A stretch of DNA of 64,000 nt from Lingula anatina (lineage: Eukaryota > Brachiopoda > Lingulata > Lingulida > Lingulidae). Positions 12,833 through 26,564 of the stretch are shown one piece after another. The notes under the pieces were generated by a model. It had not been told where the DNA came from. It was given only the letters and a program-made list of their open reading frames with translations, and did no database searches. The position numbers and the translations under genes were made by a program. Position 1 is the first letter of the stretch. Each line of letters starts with the position of its first letter. Location: positions 40,827 through 104,826 of the forward strand of contig NW_019775158.1 in assembly GCF_001039355.2 (NCBI RefSeq). The letters are read 5' to 3'.

Positions 12833-15724
12833 ACCTCTCCAGAAAACTTTAAAATGAATTGAACACCAATCTTTTTGAAAATAAAATAAAATCTAGAATT
12901 TTACAACTCTGGTAGTTTTTAATAGTTTTTTTAGTGACTGGATGAAATAACTGCTTTTTTAAATTCTACATAATTTAAATCAATTTATTTTAATCCATCG
13001 TTTTCTTTCTCTTTTTGCTTTGTATTCATGTCGTGAAGTCTACTGAACATCATTTGGATTAGAAATTTTAATAATAATAATAATAATAATAATGATTATA
13101 ATAAGAGTAAGTTATGAAGTCAAACCTCACTACCACAACATTTGAAGAGATGTTATATACTTGTATTTATTTAAGTCAAATATGATGAATAAATTTTCTT
13201 CAACCCAGTTGCTTTTTTTTATGAATTGGTTGGTTAGAAATAACATGGAGTTTGAATAAGTGCCACAAAATGATAAACTGCTATTTGAGTTATACAGTTA
13301 ACGTGAACCCGTACCCTCCCTCCCTCTCTCTCTCTCTCTCTCGATACTCTTCCGCCTCTCTGCCCGTTCGCTTCATATATCACTTTATACTTAAAGATAC
13401 TATTAAATCAAGCAAACAACCAAACAAATAATTTCAATTCAAACTAAATTTCAAGAAAAAAATACGTCTGACACTGCAGTCGTTATTGCAACATGAACTT
13501 TCTCTATATCTGTTATTTGATAACAGCTGGAGCCACTCTACTGGTACCCTGATACAACGACACAAGGCACTATCTGTACTCGAACAAGGGGGGTTGTGTG
13601 TATATATCACACCCGGCAACCTTCGTCACCGATAGATATTTACAGTAGTAAATACCAACTTCAGTCAACATGTTTAAATTTGTCCCTCTAGTATAGGCAT
13701 GGCTGATGTTACCTTTTGTATTACAAATTAATTAATTGAAGGACCACGCCAGCATTAATTTCAAATGAACAGTTCAATTTTAATCATAATCCAAATGTAT
13801 AAGTTCCAAAGGTTTTGAGGTAAAGATAAAACATTTCACCAAACCGTCGCGTGCGAGCGTGTGTGCCCACGCACACGCGCGCGCACACACACACACACAC
13901 TGCTTGCGGCTTTCAGTATGTAAGTGCATAAGTAACGCTGAAGTGATCTGGGGAGTGCTGAAACAGCGTTTTTTTTGCCCTCAAACTCAAGAGATGTTTC
14001 TATAAATGTGCAAGAATACACGAATCAAGGTCACCTCGACCGTGGGCAAATGACGGCATGTTGTGAAACACCTCCAATATGGGTTCATCCTCAATAAAAC
14101 TAGCTCTCTGCGTAGATCGATCCAACGGGGATTCTCGCTGAATGCAATCAGGTTAATAGATTAACACGCCAGCTCTTCCTGGCGTTCAATTACTCTATGA
14201 GCACAGGGTCCGCTAATAGTCTGTTAAAAAAAATTATTGTATCAAGAGACCCCGGGGAGTTAAATCGACCTAGTAGATCGATAGTTTCATTGGAAATGAG
14301 CCCTATTGCGAAATATGGAAACTTTATCCTCTTATCCTGCGTAGACTTAATTTGTTTGCCCGTGTTTACTTTTTTATCTAGAATCCAAGGGGTGATCACC
14401 CTCTGCCATCGTATTTAAACAGGTCTCTGATGTTGAAATCACCACATCGTAGATAGACTGTGCCCCAAAAGTGTAAGTATTTCTGTTTCAGCATACTGTT
14501 TTGAAAAGTGCTGTTTGTTAAAAAGTAATGTATAATATTCGTAGCTAGATAATATACACATTAAAAGTAGAAAAATACACAGGGAAAAGTTCCTATTTTT
14601 ATTTTATTTTATTTGAACTTAAATGGGAGAATTGGGGTTTATTCTATTTGTTCTTTTAAGTGGCATTTTAATCACATTCTACGCATGGAAGAGGAAGAGA
14701 AAACACGCTGCCTTTTCTTTTTGTTAAGAAAAACTAAAACCTCATTTTACCCTTTAACGTAATACACGCGGAGAGTTGAGATAGGCACCTACCGGTAGGT
14801 TAGAAATAAGGATGTGAGGGAAGTGTTATGGACAATTATGCCCTTTCCGTATATTGCATACTTGTTGGCACCGTTTTTTTTAAAGGAAAATGGGTTTCTG
14901 CTATGAGTTGGTAGCTGTGTCCCGTTGTAACGAAACTAAGGGTCCAGAAAGTCCATTTGCCCCTCCATATAGTTACAATGGTTAAGATTAGTCTGACCTA
15001 AGTGGGCCAAAATCTTGGGCGAGGCTTACCTGTACAAATGAATGGGAAGCGGACTCTCTATCATGGGGGACTCTCTGTCACGTTACACCGGTGTCACAAC
15101 GCCGAGAGTACGACCATCAAGTCGACCCATCACCTGGGGAAGGAATCGATATTTGTTCAATGATAACGTATGAACTGTAATCTGTCATCCATGTTTGTAT
15201 CTGCATGTCGTCGGGTAGATTTGTGAACGAGAAAGGTAACAAGCATATCTGTATATCCAGTGTTTCACAAAGAGGATCTTTGCAATAACATTTGCGAAGA
15301 GGCCAAGTGCATTTTTATCTATGGAAAACAGGTTTTAAAGCAGAATTGGTTTTTTGAGCGAAGAGTAAATAAATATACCGTCAATACATGAAAAAGAAAA
15401 GGGGAGTCACCTTCGAGACAGAAAAATATGCGCTTTAAAATTTTTCGTGAATTTTTTTGTCTACTGATTTGTGTGAAGAATGCACTGGCATTCATGATTC
15501 AGGGGCTATATAACTGTTTATATCCGCCAAATTGATAAGAACAGCATCCTGATGTTTGTACCTGGACTTCGTTGAAAGGCTGATATTAAAACAGGTAGCA
15601 CTGTTACATGGCACTTTTTTATTTAATATATAAAATTTTCAGTATTGTCAGTATTGTTTTCCATACACAAATTTTTATTATCTGTTTTCGATATTGTTTT
15701 CAGTATTGTTTTTCACACATAAAG
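12833..15724. other. Intergenic region before the flavin oxidase
   Basis: No gene supported. It contains an (AAT)n run near 13069-13095, (CT)n at about 13320-13342, a CA/CG alternating tract at about 13868-13900 and a MITE at 14081-14303. The last kilobase before 15725 has several TTTTT/ATTG repeats close to the start codon (about 15630-15720) and presumably the promoter. Confidence 0.5.
14081..14303. mobile_element. MITE family 2, copy 1
   Basis: The left end GGGTTCATCC.CAATAAAACT and right end AGTTTCATTGGAAATGAGCCC are inverted relative to each other. Inside lies GTAGATCGATC near both ends. A related copy with cleaner ends lies at 33616-33861. There is no coding capacity. The ATCGATC core motif is shared with MITE family 1, suggesting related families. 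Confidence 0.72.
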
Positions 15725-18700
15725 ATGCGGGCAGCAATTGTCCTACTCGTGGGATTGGCTTTCATTGGGGGCTGTTTCGCGAAGTACTGCATGCCAGAAC
15801 AAAACTGCTGGCCATCATCAGATCGACTGGCTCAATTCAAAGGTAAAGCAGGCGAACTGGTGCCTACAAATACACAATAACACGGATGATAGTTATGCTT
15901 GTTCGTTAAGCCGAATATCTATTAGAAGGAATTCATCCATTCTAAATACCGACGCTACCTTTTTAGAATTATTTTTTCTGTGTAGTGATCATTGTCATTG
16001 TACTGCAAAAATTGAAAATCAGAGTTAAAATATCTCATCATTGCACTTTTGAGTGCTTTAAGTTCATTTGTATAAAGTTGCAAAAATTTTTTTTGTCTAA
16101 AACTATATCATTATTATTATTTTTTTGTAAAGGAACTTTAAAAGGGAAGCTTGTTCTTCCAACCGACGCATTCTTCGTTAACGCCACCAAGGGAGTGATC
16201 TACAATGAGAGATACACCACAAACCCTGGTAAGTGAACTAGCACTGTCATTGTATTTTGATTTTTTTTTACAATCCGCACAAATACTGGCATTCTATATT
16301 CTACAAATTATCATATCTTACCGATATCGATTGTCATAGCAAATATTAACATGTATATCGAAACTGGCCCTCTCTGTGATAAGGTAGAAATTGTCCGTTT
16401 GATCAAACATTAATCAACGAAGCTTCTACGGCTCCATGGTAACTCCGCTGTCGTGGAAACAGGAAAACACTTACACGTGGGTTGAGGATCTAGATACAAA
16501 ATGAAGTTTTCATTTATTAATTTATTTTATTTTGGGTCAGAATCGATTTTTGAAAATTGCGATTGATTACTATAAGAGGAAATTTGCACGTACGGAGGCT
16601 GGGTGGTCAGGCACGGCACAGTTGGTAGCATGGATGCAAATGAAGCACCCAAAGCGTCATCAACCTTGGTAACACAATGTCACGAGTTCGAATCCAGGAT
16701 GAAGCAGAAAAACTATATCTTCTCGGCAGAATTATTTGCCAAACATATTTTAATCAAAATTTCCATCGCTGCTTTTGCTAATTACACATTTATATGTTTT
16801 TTTTTAAATACTCTCTTTTTAGAGGCTCGCTCAAACTAAAACACGCCTGTTATGAACCGCCTTTGATCACATTGTGCTCCTTAATATTTTGGGTAAAGCC
16901 AAAATTTATCCCAGTAAAAAAGGAAAAAAAAATCAATCTTAGTATAAAACAAACTCCGAGCTCCGAGTCGGGTTGTCAAACACCAGTTCGTGTACATCAT
17001 GATCATTACCGTTCATGTCGGGGACTGCGGTTGCGTGGGCTGAAATGCAGCACCCGGATTACCGATGGGGACAGCAGGTCTACACATGTAAATCCAATCT
17101 GGCGCTCCCCGTGACGAGGTTGAAAGTTTTCATCTGACCATCTGTTGTCAACGAAGCTGTCGTGGCTACGTGGTAACTCTGCTGTCTTGCATTCAGGCAG
17201 ACACTCGGACGTTGGTTCGAGTCCCAGTAGCTACTGTGTCATTTCTTTTTGCCAGAATTACTTTTATAAAAATTGCGATTGATTACTATAAGAGGGATCT
17301 CGAACGTACGGAGGGTGGGCGGGTCTGTCACGGAGCAGTCGGTAGCGTGCATGGATGCAAATGAGACATCCAAAGCGTCATCAACCTTGGTAACGCAAAG
17401 TCACGGGTTCGAGTCTCGGATGAGGCACGTCACGACAACGACATGGCCCCTNTGTATTCTACAAATTATCATATATTACCGATATCGATTGTCATAGCAA
17501 ATATTAACATGTATATCGAAACTGGCCCTCTCTGTGATAAGGTAGAAATTGTCCGTTTGATCAAACATTAATCAACGAAGCTTCTACGGCTCCATGGTAA
17601 CTCCGTTGTCGTGGAAACAGGAAAACACTTACACGTGGGTTGAGGGTCTAGATACAAAATGAAGTTTTCATTTATTAATTTATTTAATTTTGGGTCAGAA
17701 TCGATTTTTGACAATTGCGATTGATTACTATAAGAGGAAATTTGCACGGACGGAGGCTGGGTGGGTCAGGCACGGCACAGTTGGTAGCATGGATGCAAAT
17801 GAAGCACCCAAAGCGTCATCAACCTTGGTAACACAATGTCACGAGTTCGAATCCAGGATGAAGCAGAAAAACTATATATTCTCGGCAGAATTATTTGCCA
17901 AACATATTTTAATCAAAATTTCCATCGCTGCTTTTGCTAATTACACATTTATATGTTTTTTTAATACTCTCTTTTTAAAGGCTCGCTCAAACTAAAACAC
18001 GCCTGTTATGAACCGCCTTTGATCCCATTGTGCTCCTTAATATTTTGGGTAGAGCCAAAATTTATCCCAGTAAAAAAGAAAAAAAAATCCGAGCTCCGTC
18101 TCGGGTTCTCAAATACGACTTCCTATACATCATGATACCGCTCATGATAAACCATGGCCGGTGACAGGGGTTGCATGGGGTGAAATGCGGCACCCGGATT
18201 ATCGATTGGGATAGCAGATATATAGATATACATCCAATCTGGCCCTCGCAGTGACAAGGATGAAAGTTTCCATCTGATCATATGGTATCAACGAAGCCGT
18301 CGTAGCTCCGTGGTAACTTTCCGGTCTTACATGTAGACACTCGTACGCTGATTCGAGTCCCAGCAGAACGAGTGCCTTTTTTTGCCAGAATTAATTTTTG
18401 AAAATTGCTTTTGGTTACTGTAAGAGGAAACTCGCAAAGGTGGGCAGGACAGGCACGGCGCAATCGGTAACGTGCATAGATGCAAATGAAGCACCCAAAG
18501 CGTCATCAACCATGGTAACGCAATGTCACGAGTTCAAATCCCGGATCAAACACACCAGTTCATCACGACAACGACCGGGCCCCTGAATCGGGATGGCTCG
18601 AGAACGAATGGGGCTCTCGTGGGTCAGAGCAAAATTACTTTTTGCATAAAAATACGGTATACTTTGGAAAATTTACATTATGTGATCGTTTTAAAACGAA

Positions 18701-21700
18701 CATATTGCTGATCATTAGCAGAAATCTGCGTCGTCAATAATATTTACTTTCTCTTTAGTGAAAAGTCCTTATATTGGTGCTACAGATCTTGAACTTCAAT
18801 TAAGCTGTAGCTAACTCCGTATGTTCTGCATTTCATCCAAATGTGACATCTTCTCGGTGGCATTATCAGAGAGAACATTTTTTATTTTTTTACAAAAGTC
18901 GCGTCGCCTCTGTTGCTTTCAACAGGCAAACATTTTGTCTTTTCATGACCTTTCTTTTCTTAGGACCTTGCTCCTCAAGATTCTTCACATGTTAATACAG
19001 TACCCGGGGCAAGTCCGCAGTCGACAATGAATACGATCCAACTTGTTTTGATTCTGTAGCTTATCCGGTATAACAGCACGTCCGTTGTGAACCGCCTCTG
19101 ATCCCATTGTAGTGTTCAATACCATGGGTAAAGCCAAAATCAATCTTAGTATAAAACAAACTCCGAGCTCCGAGTCGGGTTGTCAAACACCAGTTCGTGT
19201 ACATCATGATCATAACCGTTCATGTCGGGGACTGCGGTTGCGTGGGCTGAAATGCAGCACCCGGATTACCGATGGGGACAGCAGGTCTACACATGTAAAT
19301 CCAATCTGGCGCTCCCCGTGACGAGGTTGAAAGTTTTCATCTGACCATCTGTTGTCAACGAAGCTGTCGTGGCTACGTGGTAACTCTGCTGTCTTGCATT
19401 CAGGCAGGCACTCGGACGTTGGTTCGAGTCTCAGTATCTACTGTGTCAATTTTTGCCAGAATTACTTTTATAAAAATTGCGATTGATTACTATAAGAGGG
19501 ATCTCGAACGTACGGAGGGTGGGCGGGTCTGTCACGGAGCAGTCGGTAGCGTGCATGGATGCAAATGAGACATTCAAAGCGTCATCAACCTTGGTATCGC
19601 AAAGTCACGGGTTCGAGTCCCGGATGAGGCACGTCACGACAACGACATGGCCCCTGAATCGGGATGCCACGAGACGAGAACGAATGAGGGCTCTCGTGGG
19701 ACTTAGCAAATTACCTTTTGCATAAAAACACGGTATACTTCAGAAAGTTTACACCTGCTTCGACAATTCTATTTCCTTTCTCTTCAGTTAAAAGTCCTTA
19801 TATTGGTGCCACGATCTTGAACTTAAATTGAGCCAAAGCTAATTCCGTATGTTCTGTATTTCATCGAAATGTGCTATCTTTTTGGAGGGATTATCAGAGA
19901 GAAAACTTTTGATTTTTTCTACAAAAGTTGCAACGCCTCTACTCTTTTTATTAGGCACTCGTTTTGTCTTTTTATGCCCCTCCTTTTCTATCTTGGGCCC
20001 TTGCTTCTCAAGACTGTTCGTGTGTTCATACGGTACCCGGGGCAAGTCTGCAGTCGACATTTGAAAGAGTAAAGACTACTCGATATTTAAACTGCCGAGG
20101 TATGAACAGCTGTGGACGTCATCGTGCTGTACAACGTCAAAGGTGAAACCAAACGTTATCTCAGCACAAAACCATATGAAAATAAGAGCATCCGAAGTCA
20201 CCTAACTTGGANATTTACGCTCACGTTTAGTGCAGATCAGGTGAAATTTCTTTTTGTGTTCAATTACATTTTTGCAGTGTGGACAAAGAGTTTTAGTTTT
20301 TCCAATGGTGTTTTAAGAGATGTATGTCTCCCCATTTCAATTTGTAAATTGTGGTCGCTGAGCCAGTGTTTTGATATCGCTATTTTGTAGTGGGCTGGAA
20401 GAAAACAATCTTTTGATGAGCATCATACTGGTATAAAATAATGTGTATTCCTAATTGTGTTATGACGTCTTAACTTAATGCGGCAATCAACTTTTAATAG
20501 CTTTTAATATAATTTCCTATAAGAATTCCTGTAGGAACCCATAGGAAATTGGCCTTCTGTACAGGATGATATTTTTCACTTCCTTTTAGAATGTTCAAAA
20601 TTTCAAAAATATGAAAATTAATAAACTGTAAAAAACTTAGTAGAGAAGAAAAAAGAGAACATATATTTATCAAGAGAAATGTACAAAAATAATGGTTGCC
20701 GAATTCATCATTCATCTGTATAAATTTAGAAATGAAAGAACTGATAACAAGGCACTTTTGTGCATCATTATCTTTTATTTTAATCTGTATAATTGGCGAA
20801 TAAGTTAAAAAAAAACAGCAAGATTTTTATTCAAAAGTCACGTCGCTGATATTGTTTTCCCCATATATACGTTTTGTTTTTTTTTTTATTCCCCAACCCC
20901 ATATTGGGCCCCTGCTTCTCAAGACTGTTAATGTGGTTATACAGTACCCTGAGCAACAGTGTAAATAAAACGAAATGCTTTGTCTTGGTGATGTGCAGGA
21001 AAAACATATAACACAGAAAATGATTTGTCATAATTTGCGATAAATATAATTGAAATTGTGTTATTAATGCTGATAAATAAGCAGATTTAGTCCAGTAAGT
21101 ATAATGATCTTTCTTTAGGAATGATTGTTTATGCTAATAGCCCGAAGGATGTCCAGAACAGCATTCTATTGGCCAATGAGTTCAACATCCGGGTCTCCAT
21201 TGTGACATCAGGGCACGATTTCATTGGTAGAAATACAGCCAAAGGGAGCCTCCAAATCAACATGTCCCAAATGCAATATTTGAATGTCGACCTGGCGGAC
21301 AACTCCAGTGATACAGGCATGTCAGCTACCACCGAGGTTGGGAACTTATGGGGCAAAATATATGCGGAGGTAGGTTTCATGTTTTGTAGAATTTTTTACG
21401 TATAGGCCCTAGAGTTGTTACGTGTTCAATTAAGCTACTGTGCTGGTACAGTACTTTTATTTTGTGTTGGGTTTTAGACATCTTTATTTTGACTGAAATA
21501 TACCACATCAAGGACGTTTATCTTATACGTCATTGCTCTCATTATCTATCGTCAGTATTATTTTTTTATTATACTGTGCTTATGTTGTTTTTATCATACT
21601 GTGCTTTTTTCTTCTCTACTAAGTTTTATACAGTTTATTAATTTTCATATTTTTTAAAATTTTGAACATTCTACAAGGAAGTGAAAAATATCATCTTGTA

Positions 21701-21720
21701 CAGAAGGCCAATTTATATAT

Positions 21721-21758
<38 letters not shown>

Positions 21759-24492
21759 TTTAACTAAAATCTACATGTTCATTGTAGAGCAAGACAAAAA
21801 CTGATTGCGTACAACGGAGGCATGTGTATTTATACGTTAGCTGGACGAGATAAATAAACGAGTAATTATCTCTGAAATTTTAAAGGTTGCCGGCAAATAC
21901 AACAAACTGATTGTAGGGGGCAGCTCAGAGACCGTCTCCCCGGCCGGTTACACGATGGGCGGGGGCCACAGTCCCCTGAGCAGAAAACTTGGCCTCGCCG
22001 TCGACAACGTGCTAGAGATAGACGCCGTCACTGCCAATGGGGACATCGTCCATCTCACCCCTTCGGGGACCACCTCAGTGAACGCCGATGGGGTCGTGTC
22101 TCTGACGGCGGATACAGACTTGTTTTGGGCTCTTCGTGGAGGAGGCGGCAGCACCTTCGCAGTGGTGACACGGTTCAAGTATAAAGTCCATGAGCCGCCG
22201 AGTGATGGTTTTGTCCAGTTCTCGTAAGTGTGTCTGTCTGTGGGATTAATTAAATTATAAACTCATTAAATTACGTGGATTATATTTGAAGCACATTGCA
22301 GAAAAACATTTTACAAAACGTTTGGAATTGAAAATGAAATAGTAGCAATTTTAATACCGTTTCTGTACAATTAGCGCTGTTAGTTTGTTTAATGTATTGT
22401 ACCATAATCTGATTTTCTTATGACATTTTTTAATCCAATACTGCAGATCAATTACAAGTATTCACTTTTAAGCCTTCTTATTTATTTAAGCGTAACCAGT
22501 AACATTTGTAGGTATACGTATCAGTATTTGAATAACAAAATGCAGTTTGTTTCAAAACACTTATTTACGGGTCATTCTACAAAAAATGTTTTAACCAAAT
22601 TGCTGGACTATGCCCATTGTACTCCATGACATATCTTTATGATTTTTTAAACCAAAAAAAGGAAAGCATAAAATTTTTTGATCTAATAAAATATATAACG
22701 TTTCAGGTGCGCCATGTACTATGCTAACGAGACTCATGTTCATGCCTATGACATTTACAACGCACTTAACGACTTCCTTGTGTCCCTTCCCCCGGAGTTT
22801 GGAGGCTACGTCATTGTAAGTTAATTCATTCTTCATTCATTCATTCATTCATTCATTCATTCATTCATTCAGTTATTCATTAATTTTAGTTATTTTCACA
22901 TACGCATGTGGACTAATCCATCCATCTCTCCAATTATATTTTTAAGTGATTCATTAGGCAAATATATCTTTTAATCTATCAGTGTGCTTGTCTGCCTTTC
23001 TGTCTGTCTGTATGTTGCTCCACTTGCCTTGTCTGCCTCCATATCTGCCTGCCCGTTCTCTGTCCGTTTTTCAAGCTGAACAACTCGTTGCTCATATCTT
23101 TGCCTTTACAGCAATCAATCTGTGTTATCATTCACCATATATTACAAAAGAACTGATAAGTTTTTAATTGGCATTCTAATTAAAATTTTCCGCCCTAGTC
23201 CACGGCTCCTGCACAGGCCAATCCAACCTACAACACCTCTGCTTCCCCAGGTATGATCATGGTCGCCTTTGAAATCTGGGGCGGGCTGGAGAAGGCCAAG
23301 CCGTACCTCCAGAAGGTAATGGACTTCCACCCGGAGTGGCACATTAAGTGGCCGGGCACCTGTCAACCAAATGTGTACAAGAAATGGTGGGATTACAGGC
23401 AGAATATTCACGACCGCGGCGGCTTTGGGCGCACCTATTTATGGGACTCGCTATTGCAGGTGGACAGCTTCAATGATAACTTCACTCGGGTTATGACCGA
23501 GGGGATGGGCACTGCGTACCTGAATAAGCTGGTGCCTACCTGTACTGGGACTTTAATTGGCGGTGAGTGTTCTAAGAAAAAAGGTTTGATCCAGGACTAG
23601 TCGTAAAAGAAATAGAAGTAAGTTTTTAAATAATATATGCAAAAGCAATATTTTCATTTTCGAGTTTCACTTTGAGTTTTTTTTTTGTAGATGTTCTTTC
23701 ATTTCAAAGCCCGCTGAATGAGTTCTTAGATATTAATATATTATCACCCATTATTTATTATTATTATTATTTTTATTATTATAAGGCAAGGTGACGGAGT
23801 TTCCGGCCGACTCTTCCTCAGTTGGCCCTGGCCTAAGGAACGGCCTGATGGCTCTCTCCTGCGGTGTGTCCTGGCCCAACAGTCTCAGTTACCTTGACAA
23901 CATCATCATATCACTGCTTCAGAAGTGGAATCAGGAGCTCGTAAAACTCGGCCAAGGCATGTAGTGGGTTGTATGTTATATGTTAGAGATGATATGGTAA
24001 ATTTGTGTGAACTATATAAAAACAGTGACTGGGTTCTCAATATTCCTGATACGACCAAAGAGATGTCTCCGTTTCCAAGTTTGATTTCATAATTCAAGTT
24101 ATGGGAGGTACTAGTATGAGTTGGATTGTATAGTGGGATTTAGAACCTGTCTGGATTGGGAGTGGGCCTGTGACCTATTCATTCATTTATTTACGGTCCA
24201 TGCACTCAACTACATTAGCATTTTTTAGATCCATCGCCTACATGTACAGTTGTAAACCTCCTTTCTTCTTTCTTCTTTTTTGATTTATTTTTCTCTATTT
24301 CATTCTCCCCTTCTTTTTCTTTCTTTTTTCGTTCCTTCTTTCTTTCTTTTTTCTTTCTTTCTTTGTTCCTTCCTTCCTCTATTTAAATCCAAACATTTGG
24401 TCCCCTTCAGGTGTCTACTACAATGAACCGTCGTCCGTGCTGGCCAACTGGAAGGTGGATTACTGGGGAGACAAATATCCCAGGTATGGGCT

Positions 24493-24543
<51 letters not shown>

Positions 24544-26524
24544 TAAAAATAAAAATAATAATAATAAAAAGCTGGTTGATAATAAGACGACTCCAAGACT
24601 TGTGGTTGTGTTAATTTTTAAAAAATAGGCCTAGATTAAATAATGAAATGAAATAAAAAAAGATATAAAAAAAAAGAAAAAAGTCATCTCGACTAATTGA
24701 AAACTGAATGTAAGTCAATTTGAAATATTTGTTGGAAGGTAATGAAAACAGGGAAATATAACGATCTATCTATGACGACATGAACCTCAAGGGAGACTAG
24801 GGATAGCTAGATTATAGAGGCTAGAGATACATGTAGGAGGAATAGGATGGTAGGGAAATGGATTGAAGCTTAAAGATACATACAAAGTCAATTTTTTGTC
24901 ATAAAAACCAAACAAATGCCAGCATATACTTTTAAGTAGTATAACTAAGAGAATTACCAAAAGGCATTGTTTAATTTTACCAGAAAGTGATGTTTGAACA
25001 GATTTTTCTGCTAGCATTCTATGCTGTATGTCAATGGGGCAGAAAAGAAAGNTTTTACGCTCACGTTGAGTGCAGATCAGGTGAAATTTCTTTTTGTGTT
25101 CAATTACATTTTTGCAGTGTGGACAAAGAATTTTAGTTTTTCCAATGGTGTTTTAGGAGATGTATGTCTCCCCATTTCAATTTGTAAATTGTGGTTGCTG
25201 AGCCAGTGTTTTGATATCGCTAGTTTGTAGTGGGCTGGAAGATGTGTAGGCCTAATTGTGTTATGACGTCTTAACTTAATGCGGCAATCAACTTTTAATA
25301 GCTTTTAATATAATTTCCTATAAGAATTCCTGTAGGAACCCATAGGAAATTGGCCTTCTGTACAGGATGATATTTTTCACTTCCTTTTAGAATGTTCAAA
25401 ATTTCAAAAATATGAAAATTAATAAACTGTAAAAAACTTAGTAGAGAAGAAAAAAGTGAACATATACATGTATTTATCAAGAGAAATGTACAAAAATAAT
25501 GGTTGCCGAATTCATCATTCATCTGTATAAATTTAGAAATGAAAGAACTGATAACAAGGCACTTTTGTGCATCATTATCTTTTATTTTAATCTGTACAAT
25601 TGGCGAATAAGTGAAAAAAAAACAGCAAGATTTTTTTTCAAAAGTCACGTCGCTGATATTGTTTTTCCCATATATACGTTTTGTTTTGTTTTTTATTCCC
25701 CAACCCCATATTGGGCCCTTGCTTCTCAAGACTGTTAATGTGGTGATACAGTACCCCGGGCAACAGTGTAAATAAAACGAAATGCTTTGTCTTGGTGATG
25801 TGCAGGAAAAACATATAACACAGCAAATGATTTGTCATAATTTGCAATAAATATAATTGAAATTGTGTTATTAATGCTGATAAATAAGCAGATTTAGTCC
25901 AGTAAGTATAATGATCTTTCTTTAGGAATGATTGTTTATGCTAATAGCCCGAAGGATGTCCAGAACAGCATTCTATTGGCCAATGAGTTCAACATCCGGG
26001 TCTCCATTGTGACATCAGGGCACGATTTCATTGGTAGAAATACAGCCAAGGGGAGCCTCCAAATCAACATGTCCCAAATGCAATATTTGAATGTCAACCT
26101 GGCGGACAACTCCAGTGATACAGGCATGTCAGCTACCACCGAGGTTGGGAACTTATGGGGCAAAATATATGCGGAGGTAGGTTTCATGTTTTGTAGAATT
26201 TTTTACGTATAGAGTTGTTACGTGTTCAATTAAGCTACTGTGCTGGTACAGTACTTTTATTTTGTGTTGGGTTTTAGACATCTTTATTTTGACTGAAATG
26301 TACCACATCAAGGACGTTTATCTTATACGTCATTGCTCTCATTATCTATCGTCAGTATTATTTTTTTATTATACTGTGCTTATGTTGTTTTTATCATACT
26401 GTGCTTTTTTCTTCTCTACTAAGTTTTATACAGTTTATTAATTTTCATATTTTTGAAATTTTTGAACATTCTACAAGGAAGTGAAAAATATCATCTTGTA
26501 CAGAAGGCCAATTTATATATATAT

Positions 26525-26564
<40 letters not shown>

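Noticed and set aside
17156-17231. 76-bp tRNA-like sequence considered as a tRNA gene
   Set aside because: The acceptor stem pairs at only about four of seven positions and the T stem at about three of five. It occurs as one of several repeat modules.
18398-18586. Open frames reading DANEAPKASSTLVTQ, repeated across 16.6-19.7 kb
   Set aside because: They translate the tRNA-derived repeat module 1 and are not a protein family.
21129-21380. 83-codon minus-strand frame, seen again at 25936-26187
   Set aside because: Conserved between copies only because the block is duplicated; antisense to oxidase exon 3.
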